From Chloroflexota bacterium (GTDB lineage Bacteria > Chloroflexota > Anaerolineae > Promineifilales > Promineifilaceae): a stretch of DNA of 5,477 nucleotides. A model generated the notes under the pieces. That model searched no databases, was not told where the DNA came from, and saw nothing but the letters and a program-made list of their open reading frames with translations. Of the stretch, positions 1 to 5,182 are shown piece after piece. A program made the position numbers and the translations under genes. Position 1 is the stretch's first letter; each line of letters begins with the position of its first letter. Location: positions 1 through 5,477 of the forward strand of contig JAAEOP010000688.1 of NCBI GenBank assembly GCA_024223125.1, given 5' to 3'.

Positions 1-791
1 AAGGCGATGTATCCGGCCCGGATGCACAGAGCGGCCTGCGGGTCACGCGGCTGTTCGAGCACAGACAGGCGGAGCGCAGCAGCATCCAGCACGGCGCCGG
101 CTGCCGTTACCCAGGCGCGTTCCGGTTTGGGGGAGCGGAAGAAATTCAATGCGCTAAAGGTGGTGTGGCTTTCTTCGATTTCTGCAAACCAGGTTTCCCA
201 GGTCTTCCACAATTCGCTCAGGTGATGCTCGCCACCGATACGATGCACCCGGGCGAGGATTTCGATGGCGGAGGGGGGTGTGCCGGCGTAGACTTCCAGT
301 TTGGCGACGACGGTTTCGCGTTTGGAGAAGGCGGCGTACATGGTGGGCAGGTAGGCGATGAGCAGGGCGATGAGCATCAGGCCGATGGTGGCGTCGAGGA
401 AGGAGAGGATTGTTTGCGTCAGGTTATGGACGGGGGAGAACCCCAGCGTGAGGAGCGATGACCCGCTGAGCAGGAAGGCCTCGTACCACGGGCGGATGCC
501 AACGGCCCAGAACATGGCCATGAAGCCCAGCAGGGTGAGCGCGAGCCAGACGACCGGCAAAACGAGCAGGGCGATGGGGGTAAACATGGCCCATACCTGC
601 TCTTGAGCGTCCCAGGAGCGGGCGAGCCGGGCGCGCAGGCGAAATAGTCGGCTAAGGGAGCGGAACATCGCACGCGTCAGCCAGACGTTCTCTCCACGCG
701 GCACGACAAATGTGCGAACGGCCGAGTTGAGGGTGAACAGGGTGAGGGCAGCCCCAGCGAGGAATATAATGACTTCTAGCATGGTTTCCAT
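1..791 (-). CDS. Potassium-channel-like membrane protein (3' end outside window)
   Basis: My translation of the minus strand is open from ATG 791-789 to the left edge: 263 codons without a stop, so the C-terminus is missing. Visible order: a hydrophobic segment at residues 5-22; a basic stretch at 40-58 (RLFRLRARLAR), probably cytoplasmic; a long membrane segment at about 70-97; a re-entrant pore-like loop at 103-120 containing SGSSLLTLGFSP; another membrane segment at about 128-152; then a soluble region with acidic and aromatic residues (LWKTWETWFAEIEESH, 194-209). The TM-loop-TM layout with T-L-G-F where potassium channels carry T-V-G-Y-G suggests a two-TM ion channel; this is inference, and the filter is non-canonical. 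The start overlaps the methyltransferase stop by one base (TAATG), and a purine-rich GGGAAAAGGG lies just upstream, suggesting translational coupling. A second in-frame ATG at 782 is possible. Ion specificity is unknown. Confidence 0.8.
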   Translation of the reverse strand, partial: METMLEVIIFLAGAALTLFTLNSAVRTFVVPRGENVWLTRAMFRSLSRLFRLRARLARSWDAQEQVWAMFTPIALLVLPVVWLALTLLGFMAMFWAVGIRPWYEAFLLSGSSLLTLGFSPVHNLTQTILSFLDATIGLMLIALLIAYLPTMYAAFSKRETVVAKLEVYAGTPPSAIEILARVHRIGGEHHLSELWKTWETWFAEIEESHTTFSALNFFRSPKPERAWVTAAGAVLDAAALRLSVLEQPRDPQAALCIRAGYIA

Positions 792-1591
792 TATGCGGCC
801 CTTTTCCCGATAAACATGCCGATTTCTTTCTGGATATGGATGACGCCATCCCGCGCCAGCCGGGCAGCGATGAAGGCGTCAAACGCGGCCAGCCGAGGGC
901 GTACTGTCTCCCCAAGCATCCCTGACAGGATGTACGCGACTAGCGGTACTTTTTCGGTCACGAGCAGGGCGTCTTCGTAGCGGTGCTGCTCGACTTGGGA
1001 AAAATGTGCTTCCAGTTCTGCGGCGCCGTTGTCCAATCGGAAAGGGATCATTTCCCACTCGTGTTTCGCGGCAGGGTCAAATTCTTCCACCAACGCCCAA
1101 ATTTCGCGGAGATGGCTGCGCCCGGCAGTCATGGCGAACAGCCGCCCGCCGGGGCGCAGTACGCGGGCCAGTTCGGCCAGCGCCTGGGCGCGGTTGGGTA
1201 CGTGGTAGAGCATGAAGTGCGCCATCACTGCGTCGAACTGCGCGTCGTGGAATGGCAGGGCTTGCGCGTCGGCCACTTTGAAGCGGAACTGCTTGTTCGC
1301 GCCCAGGCTGGCTTCTGCTTCTGCCACCATTCCCGGCGAGATGTCGGTGAAGGTGATTTGCCAGCCCGCGGGAATCTGGTACTGGTTCTCTTGCCACAGT
1401 GTCCCGGGGCCGCTGCCCACGGTTAAGATGTTTGCTTGGGCGGGCAGGTAGAACTGTGCGAACATCCACGGCATCAGCCCTTGTTTGTTCGTGCTAAATT
1501 GTTCGTGCAGGGCGATACGCGCTTTCAGGTTGCTGGCGTCTTTGTATTGTTCGCTGAGGTAGTTTTGGTCTTGTAGTTTGTGAGGGGGCAT
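791..1591 (-). CDS. Class I SAM-dependent methyltransferase (Methyltransf_11 type)
   Basis: A 266-residue soluble protein with the Rossmann methyltransferase motifs in order: glycine-rich SAM loop ILTVGSGPGTLW (55-66; the usual Asp/Cys of VLDVGCGPG are replaced by Thr and Ser), acidic ribose-binding position in FTD (81-83), VADAQALPF (107-114), FDAVMAHFMLYHV (119-131) and RVLRPGGRLFA (143-153). These are typical of the UbiE/BioC-like small-molecule methyltransferase group. The substrate cannot be read from the sequence. I chose ATG 1591-1589 because AAAGG sits about 8 nt upstream of it. An in-frame TTG at 1627 would add 12 residues (HKESTAKKAAP), but it has an AT-rich leader without a Shine-Dalgarno. 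The gene is the first of a minus-strand pair, and its TAA overlaps the ATG of the channel-like gene. No convincing promoter was found upstream, where the DNA is made of dispersed repeats. Confidence 0.9.
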   Translation of the reverse strand: MPPHKLQDQNYLSEQYKDASNLKARIALHEQFSTNKQGLMPWMFAQFYLPAQANILTVGSGPGTLWQENQYQIPAGWQITFTDISPGMVAEAEASLGANKQFRFKVADAQALPFHDAQFDAVMAHFMLYHVPNRAQALAELARVLRPGGRLFAMTAGRSHLREIWALVEEFDPAAKHEWEMIPFRLDNGAAELEAHFSQVEQHRYEDALLVTEKVPLVAYILSGMLGETVRPRLAAFDAFIAARLARDGVIHIQKEIGMFIGKRAA

Positions 1592-1642
1592 GGGGGCTGC
1601 CTTTTTAGCTGTTGATTCTTTGTGCAAAAAATAAGAACTTTA

Positions 1643-1671
1643 TCCACAAAGGTTACGAAAGACACGAAGGG
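1643..1671. repeat. Short dispersed repeat, ACGAAGG type
   Basis: The stretch has the degenerate short-period pattern (TCCACAAAGG, TTACGAAAG, ACACGAAGG) of the 'CCACGAAGGACACGAAGG' repeats that I know as common intergenic filler in environmental bacterial genomes. It lies in the leader of the methyltransferase gene. Family membership is from memory; only the internal periodicity is seen directly. Confidence 0.5.
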
Positions 1672-1711
1672 AAAAATCTGTAATCTTTGTTTCACTACCG
1701 GGCACTTTTTA

Positions 1712-1897
1712 TAGAACACGGATTACACGGATTTTACGGATTTGCGCGGATAAAACCTCTGGGGGAGGGAACAAACGCGGGCGCAGCGTTTGCCAATGCG
1801 CGGTTTCTTGCGAAGTGAGCCAACGGCAGGCGTTTGCGCCCGCTTAAAATCTTGAAAACCCGTGTAAATCTGTTTCATCCGTCAAATCCATGTTCTA
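1712..1897. repeat. Inverted-repeat element with ACGGAT-type arms
   Basis: The 32-bp ends (1712-1743 and 1866-1897) are imperfect inverted repeats matching at 25 of 32 positions. The left arm itself is a degenerate direct repeat of CACGGATT / CACGGATT / TACGGATT. The interior holds a perfect 9-bp inverted pair, GCGGGCGCA (1777-1785) and TGCGCCCGC (1835-1843), and a GCGTTTGC direct repeat. The whole 186 bp can fold as a long broken hairpin. No reading frame of note lies inside. It resembles a non-autonomous palindromic dispersed element; copy number elsewhere is not visible here. Confidence 0.6.
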
Positions 1898-1930
1898 TTG
1901 CGCCTGGTTTGTCCGGGTCAGGTTGATAGA

Positions 1931-1983
1931 TTTTACCGCGAAGGTCGCGGAGAATGCGCAAAGCGGCGCAAAGAGAATCTGCG
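1931..1983. repeat. Short dispersed repeat, CGCGAAGG/CGCAAAG type
   Basis: A short-period degenerate repeat (ACCGCGAAGG, TCGCGGAGAA, TGCGCAAAG, CGGCGCAAAG) in the same style as the CGCAGAG repeats further right. In frame it gives the Lys/Arg/Ala-rich low-complexity translation typical of spurious ORFs over such elements. Confidence 0.45.
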
Positions 1984-2009
1984 AAAAGCGTAGGCGTTCA
2001 GGCCATCGC

Positions 2010-2152
2010 CGACTAAACTCGGGGGCGTGGAGCCTGCGGCTGGACGTCCACCTCCGTGGACGGGTGCGGCGGGGACATTTTTTGCATCCACGCAAGTGGA
2101 CGCATCCGCTCTACGGCTGTCGGCTGGAAGCTTTCAGGGGTGATTTTAGTCG
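2010..2152. repeat. Palindromic element with CGACTAAA/TTTAGTCG ends
   Basis: A 143-bp unit bounded by perfect 8-bp inverted repeats, CGACTAAA (2010-2017) and TTTAGTCG (2145-2152). Inside are two related hairpins: CGTCCAC-CTCC-GTGGACG (2045-2062, 7-bp perfect stem) and GCATCCAC-GCAA-GTGGACGC (2084-2103, 7 of 8 pairs, with a GNRA-type GCAA loop). The two stems share the GTCCAC/GTGGAC core, so the element looks like a duplicated hairpin module. It has no coding potential. Similar 'GCGACTAAAGTCGC' elements are, from memory, frequent in Chloroflexota intergenic DNA. Confidence 0.5.
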
Positions 2153-2160
2153 CTCCTCCA

Positions 2161-2359
2161 TCCCAAATGAACACAGTGCCGCAAAGACTCACGGACAATT
2201 TGAACCACTGAGGCCGCTGAAAGCGCTGAATCCCCTCAGTGGCCTCAGCGCTTTTCAGTGTTTTCAGCGGTTCAAATCCCTATCCATTCCAAACCAAACG
2301 AACGCAGAGCCGCAAAGGTGCAGAGACGCGGAGAAAATCCGATAACGTTTGTCTTTTGT
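2161..2359 (+). repeat. Long direct repeat, copy 1 (left of toxin-antitoxin operon)
   Basis: This stretch recurs about 990 bp downstream. Over the core (from 2181) I count about eight substitutions and one single-base indel, roughly 95% identity. The last 74 bp (2286-2359) are identical to 3276-3349. The unit has two parts: a palindromic half, in which TTTGAACCACTGA (2199-2211) pairs with TCAGCGGTTCAAA (2264-2276) and AAAGCGCTGA (2220-2229) with TCAGCGCTTT (2245-2254), and a CGCAGAGCCGCAAAGG short-period half. A further shared tail (2366-2387, CGGGTTTTGCAT) recurs at 3466-3487. An open frame through it is a repeat translation, not a gene. Confidence 0.9.
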
Positions 2360-2391
2360 ATAAAGGTTTTTGTTCGGGTTTTGCATATCGA

Positions 2392-2420
2392 TTGACGATA
2401 GTATCGAACGATGATACTAT
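2392..2420 (+). promoter_or_regulatory. higBA promoter with palindromic operator
   Basis: A sigma70-like pair, TTGACG (2392-2397) and TACTAT (2415-2420), has exactly 17 bp between the hexamers. The spacer and -10 are covered by a perfect 8-bp inverted repeat, ATAGTATC (2398-2405) and GATACTAT (2413-2420), with a 7-bp gap that itself overlaps a small ATCG-AA-CGAT palindrome. The position fits autoregulation by the HigA antitoxin, which in this family binds palindromes over its own promoter as a dimer. Predicted transcription start is about 2427. The binding itself is inferred. Confidence 0.75.
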
Positions 2421-2426
2421 ATTATT

Positions 2427-2711
2427 GTGATTGAGTCCTTCGCATCCAAAGAAACTGAAAAGATATTTCACGGTCGGGTCTCAAGAAAATTGCCCAGAGA
2501 CATTCAGAAGACCGCCCGTCGCAAATTGTTGTATCTGTATGATGCTGAAGATATTCAAGACTTGCGAGCGCCTCCTGGGAATCGTCTCGAAAAACTTTCA
2601 GGCGATAGAACAGGACAATACAGTATTCGCATCAATGATCAATGGCGTATATGTTTCAAGTGGGCTGATGATGCCGCACAAGATGTAGAAATAGTAGATT
2701 ATCACTCTTGA
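2427..2711 (+). CDS. higB: HigB/RelE-family mRNA-interferase toxin
   Basis: The 94-residue product fits the HigB subgroup of the RelE/ParE toxins, which cleave mRNA on the ribosome, in length and motifs. It opens with I-x-S-F-x-x-K-x-x-E-x-I-F (2-14) and carries the core RLEKLSGDRTGQYSIRIN (53-70) followed by QWRICF (72-77). It ends with V-D-Y-H (90-93), the end corresponding to the catalytic His region of known HigB proteins. The basic residues R53, K56, R61, R68 and R74 are suited to RNA binding. The start is GTG: the family-conserved N-terminus begins there, and no in-frame ATG exists before it. No Shine-Dalgarno is present, and the GTG sits about 7 nt after the -10, so the transcript may be leaderless. 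The toxin gene precedes the antitoxin gene, the usual order for hig and the reverse of most type II modules. No internal disruption is seen. Confidence 0.93.
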   Translation: MIESFASKETEKIFHGRVSRKLPRDIQKTARRKLLYLYDAEDIQDLRAPPGNRLEKLSGDRTGQYSIRINDQWRICFKWADDAAQDVEIVDYHS

Positions 2712-2721
2712 GAGCAATATT

Positions 2722-3033
2722 ATGGAAGAGAGACTCCCCCCAATTCATCCCGGTGAAGTGTTGCTAGAAGATTTTATGAAACCGTTAGGTCTCAGCCAAT
2801 ATCGTCTGGCAAAAGATATTGGTGTGACACCGATCCGAATCAGCCAGATAGTAAATAGGAAAAGGTCCATCACTGTAGATACAGCGATGAGACTGGCGCG
2901 CTACTTTGGTACAAGTGCGACAGTTTGGTTGCGAATGCAAGTAAGATATGATCTTGAAGTCGCAGAAGATGAATTGAGTGAACGAATAAATCGCGAAGTA
3001 AAGGTGTACGAACAGCCTTTGGCAAGCACATGA
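2722..3033 (+). CDS. higA: HigA-family antitoxin, XRE-type HTH regulator
   Basis: A 103-residue protein with the HigA/VapI signature: IHPGEVLLEDFMKPLGLSQY (8-27), then an XRE-type helix-turn-helix (about 26-47, QYRLAKDIGV..RISQIVNRKR), the conserved TxDTAxRLARYFG (51-63) and WLRMQVRYDL (69-78). The family binds and neutralises HigB and represses the operon through the palindrome over its promoter. The gene starts 10 bp after the toxin stop, in the same operon. A weak GAGAG that overlaps the toxin stop is the only Shine-Dalgarno candidate. Length is normal for the family. The acidic helix after residue 78 (LEVAEDELSERINREV) is the likely toxin-contact or dimer tail. No terminator is recognisable behind it; the next element is the second direct repeat. 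Confidence 0.94.
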   Translation: MEERLPPIHPGEVLLEDFMKPLGLSQYRLAKDIGVTPIRISQIVNRKRSITVDTAMRLARYFGTSATVWLRMQVRYDLEVAEDELSERINREVKVYEQPLAST

Positions 3034-3149
3034 TTCAATGCCAAGGACTGCATAAGTTATCATCACCGAGGCCATCGCTGATCCCGCCGCCACCAAGCCA
3101 GGCTTACACATTAACTCTTCGCGGTCAAAAAGAACAAATCCCCACCCCG

Positions 3150-3349
3150 CCCCAAACAAACGCAGAGCCGCAAAGACTCACGAACAATTTGAACCACTGA
3201 GACCGCTGAAAGCGCGGAATCCCCTCAGTGGCCTCAGTGCTTTTCAATGTTTTCAGTGATTCAAATTCCTATCCCATTCCAAACCAAACGAACGCAGAGC
3301 CGCAAAGGTGCAGAGACGCGGAGAAAATCCGATAACGTTTGTCTTTTGT
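3150..3349 (+). repeat. Long direct repeat, copy 2 (right of toxin-antitoxin operon)
   Basis: This is the second copy of the repeat at 2161-2359, in the same orientation and offset by 989-990 bp. Its palindromic half has more changes that weaken the stem (for example TCAGTGATTCAAA in place of TCAGCGGTTCAAA), while the final 74 bp are unchanged. After GTCTTTTGT the copies differ: here about 115 bp separate it from the shared CGGGTTTTGCAT tail (3466-3487), against only a few bases in copy 1. Together the copies bracket exactly the higBA operon. The 3034-3149 stretch between higA and this copy holds no gene that I can recognise. Confidence 0.9.
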
Positions 3350-3367
3350 CCTGTTCTTTTGTATAAT
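3339..3367 (+). promoter_or_regulatory. Candidate sigma70-type promoter of the propeller gene
   Basis: TTGTCT (3339-3344, 4 of 6 to consensus) and a perfect TATAAT (3362-3367) are separated by 17 bp. The -35 lies inside the last identical bases of the direct repeat, and the -10 lies just beyond it. Transcription from about 3374 would give a leader of about 210 nt, including a C-run/G-run hairpin (3378-3383 with 3393-3397). No closer promoter of similar quality is seen for the gene starting at 3588. Confidence 0.6.
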
Positions 3368-3572
3368 CGTTACATCACCCCCCTGAGGAACTGGGGGAAT
3401 GGCAAATGCTGGCATCTGACCGGCAACCCGCGGCAAAAGAAGCGCAGGAAATATGGTTGCAAGCACGGTTTTTTGTCCGGGTTTTGCATCTTGCTTTGGG
3501 TTTTTATTGAGAAGTGGTTCTCGCGAGTATAGGGTTGAGTGGCACAAAATGCACAAAACTACATCAAAGAAA

Positions 3573-3578
3573 AGGTGG
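3573..3578 (+). promoter_or_regulatory. Ribosome binding site deciding the propeller start
   Basis: AGGTGG lies 9 bp before ATG 3588. The earlier in-frame ATGs at 3453 and 3549 lack such a site. The protein begun at 3588 also starts directly with a signal peptide, so this site fixes the start. Confidence 0.75.
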
Positions 3579-3587
3579 AACATACAG

Positions 3588-4979
3588 ATGAAAACACGTA
3601 AAGGCTTCTTTTCAATTCTGGCTTTGCTTTCAATAATAACTTATGCAAATCGTAGTGGTTTAGCTTTAGCTGTTGGTACCAGTGTTCAAACTCCGAACGC
3701 GAACAATTCGATATTTTTACCAATAATTCTAAATCAAAAACCACCAGCCACCATACTTGTATCCGTATCTTCTGACGGCACACAAGGGAATGATGCCAGT
3801 GGTTCATTGGGTTTATCTATTTCAGCCGATGGTCGGTATGTAGCATTCGAGTCGCTCGCTAATAATCTAGTTCCAAATGATATCAATGACAAATGGGATG
3901 TATTTCTTCGAGATTTATTAACCGGGGAAATCGAGATTATTTCGTTAGCTTACGATGGCTCTCAGGGGAATAATGATTCAGGAAGAAATTTGATAATTTC
4001 ATTAGACGGGCGATATGTAGTTTATGAATCGTGGGCCAGTAATTTGATTCCAAGTGATACCAATGAGTCGACAGACACATTTATTTATGATCGGATTTCC
4101 AGAACAACGACTCTTGTTTCTAAGTCTAGCAATGGAGAACAAGCTAATGAGGGTTCGTATCAACCAGCCATTTCTACCAATGGACGCTACGTGGCTTTCT
4201 ATTCAGTTGCTAGCAACCTGGTTTCTGGGGACAGCAACGATACCTGGGATGTGTTCGTTCATGATATACATACAGGAACAACTGTACTCGTCTCAAAGAC
4301 AAGTGAAGGCTTTCAAGGGAATGATACATCCACTAGTCCCTCCATGTCAGGAGATGGCCGTTATGTAGCTTTTGGCTCTTTAGCCAGCAATCTTGTGCTA
4401 AATGACACCAATCAGGCAAGTGATATATTTATCCACGATACGGAAACAGGGATAACAAAACGTGTGTCTTTGGCCTCAGATGGAACACAGGGAAATGGTT
4501 CTTCGTATGGGCCATCTTTATCTGCCGATGGGCGTTATGTAGCGTTCATGTCGTTTGCTGACAACCTTGTGGAAAATGATAAAAATAACTACGCAGACGT
4601 ATTTGTTCATGATACACAAACTGGAACGACACAACTTGTTACAAAGTCTACTGATGGAGTGCAAGGCAGCGGTGGAATCGTTGGTCTCATTATATCGGCA
4701 GATGGTCGTTACATAGCATTTGGAACTATTTCTGCTGTTTTAGTGCCTGATGATACTAATGAGGCTATGGATGTTTTCATACATGATCGACTAACTGGAG
4801 TAACTGAATTGGTTTCAAAATCTAGTGATGGAACACTTGGTAATGCTTCAAGCGGAGCTTGGGAATTAGGGATATCTGCCAATGGTTGTTCTGTAGCATT
4901 TCATTCACACGCCACAAACCTTGTGGATGAGGACACGAATGGCACAACGGATGTTTTTGTTCGCGACTGTGGACGGTAG
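3588..4979 (+). CDS. Exported seven-repeat beta-propeller protein (TolB/PD40-like)
   Basis: A 463-residue protein. The N-terminus is a signal peptide (MKTRKG, hydrophobic 7-20, small residues around 25-31), followed by a short linker with SIFLPIIL (41-48) that may be a second hydrophobic anchor. From about 56 to the end it is seven tandem repeats of 58-60 residues. The core [DN]GRYVAF recurs at 81, 140, 198, 256, 314 and 372, and at 432 as NGCSVAF. Each repeat continues with a NLVxxDTNxxxDVFxHD-like segment and LVSxSSDGxQGN. This matches the PD40/TolB-type beta-propeller, so a seven-bladed extracellular or cell-surface propeller is likely. The recurrent DxNxxxD could bind calcium (inference). 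The only two cysteines, C434 and C461, fall in the last repeat and could form a disulfide closing the ring. Function and ligand are unknown. The start at 3588 is favoured over 3453 and 3549. Base composition is clearly AT-richer than the minus-strand operon. Confidence 0.88.
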   Translation: MKTRKGFFSILALLSIITYANRSGLALAVGTSVQTPNANNSIFLPIILNQKPPATILVSVSSDGTQGNDASGSLGLSISADGRYVAFESLANNLVPNDINDKWDVFLRDLLTGEIEIISLAYDGSQGNNDSGRNLIISLDGRYVVYESWASNLIPSDTNESTDTFIYDRISRTTTLVSKSSNGEQANEGSYQPAISTNGRYVAFYSVASNLVSGDSNDTWDVFVHDIHTGTTVLVSKTSEGFQGNDTSTSPSMSGDGRYVAFGSLASNLVLNDTNQASDIFIHDTETGITKRVSLASDGTQGNGSSYGPSLSADGRYVAFMSFADNLVENDKNNYADVFVHDTQTGTTQLVTKSTDGVQGSGGIVGLIISADGRYIAFGTISAVLVPDDTNEAMDVFIHDRLTGVTELVSKSSDGTLGNASSGAWELGISANGCSVAFHSHATNLVDEDTNGTTDVFVRDCGR

Positions 4980-5070
4980 AATCATCTTTCAACACGATAG
5001 ATCGCTCCATTACCATCACCAACCCCTCCACCACCCACAATATTGCCATCTACAAAAACACCCCCATCCC

Positions 5071-5182
5071 TAAGTCAAACTTAACATAAACCAATCCCAC
5101 ATTAAGTCTAACTTAGTCAACACGCTTTGAGATAAGTTAAACTTAACATAAACTAAGTCCACATTAAGTTTGACTTAGTCAA
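5071..5182. repeat. Array of four TAAGTnnnACTTA palindromes in two 50-bp repeats
   Basis: Four 13-bp palindromes TAAGTnnnACTTA lie at 5071, 5103, 5133 and 5165, with starts 32, 30 and 32 bp apart. The first two plus flank (5071-5120) form a 50-bp unit that is repeated at 5133-5182 with 6 differences (period 62). The outermost palindromes (5071-5084 and 5164-5177) are exact reverse complements of each other, and the inner pair nearly so, giving nested alternative hairpins. ACTAAGTC (5152-5159) also pairs with GACTTAGT (5172-5179). It could be a cooperative protein-binding site array or part of a non-autonomous mobile element. Confidence 0.85.

Larger units (their letters stand above)
1628..2160. 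other. Gene-free intergenic region built from short repeats
   Basis: No convincing gene lies between the methyltransferase and the first long direct repeat. The stretch is a chain of unrelated short dispersed elements: an ACGAAGG-type repeat, an inverted-repeat element, a CGCGAAGG/CGCAAAG-type repeat and a palindromic element with two hairpins. Open frames across it read as low-complexity Arg/Ala/Glu-rich translations and have no start signals. It must also hold the 5' leader and promoter of the minus-strand operon, but no clear -35/-10 pair was recognised. Confidence 0.65.

Noticed and set aside
165..673. Several overlapping frames on both strands over the membrane protein
   Set aside because: The uninterrupted minus-strand frame from 791 gives coherent membrane segments and a pore-like motif; the others have no plausible start or composition.
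983..1426. 147-codon plus-strand frame opposite the methyltransferase
   Set aside because: It is antisense to clear SAM-methyltransferase motifs; its openness follows from the GC-rich codon bias of the real gene.
1592..1627. TTG start of the methyltransferase at 1627
   Set aside because: It would add 12 residues without family character and has no Shine-Dalgarno; ATG 1591 has AAAGG at good spacing. It is not strictly excluded.
1890..2345. 151-codon plus-strand open frame
   Set aside because: It runs through three unrelated intergenic repeats and its translation is Arg-rich low-complexity sequence ending in the typical repeat translation (AEPQRCRDAEKIR). There is no ribosome binding site or domain.
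2785..3159. 124-codon minus-strand frame across higA
   Set aside because: It is antisense to the strongly recognised HigA antitoxin, and its translation has no domain character.
2161..3349. Integron cassette with attC-like ends around higBA
   Set aside because: Toxin-antitoxin cassettes are common in chromosomal integrons, but I find no paired RYYYAAC/GTTRRRY core sites at the repeat edges, and the flanks are long direct repeats rather than attC hairpins.
2161..3349. Composite transposon
   Set aside because: The flanking repeats carry no transposase frame and no terminal inverted repeats or target duplication that I can see.
3453..3587. Upstream ATGs (3453, 3549) for the propeller gene
   Set aside because: They would bury the signal peptide behind up to 45 residues overlapping repeat-tail DNA and lack a ribosome binding site, while AGGTGG precedes ATG 3588.
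5071..5182. CRISPR array
   Set aside because: The repeated unit is only 13 bp and palindromic, and two of the three spacers are near copies of each other, unlike CRISPR spacers; no cas gene is present.
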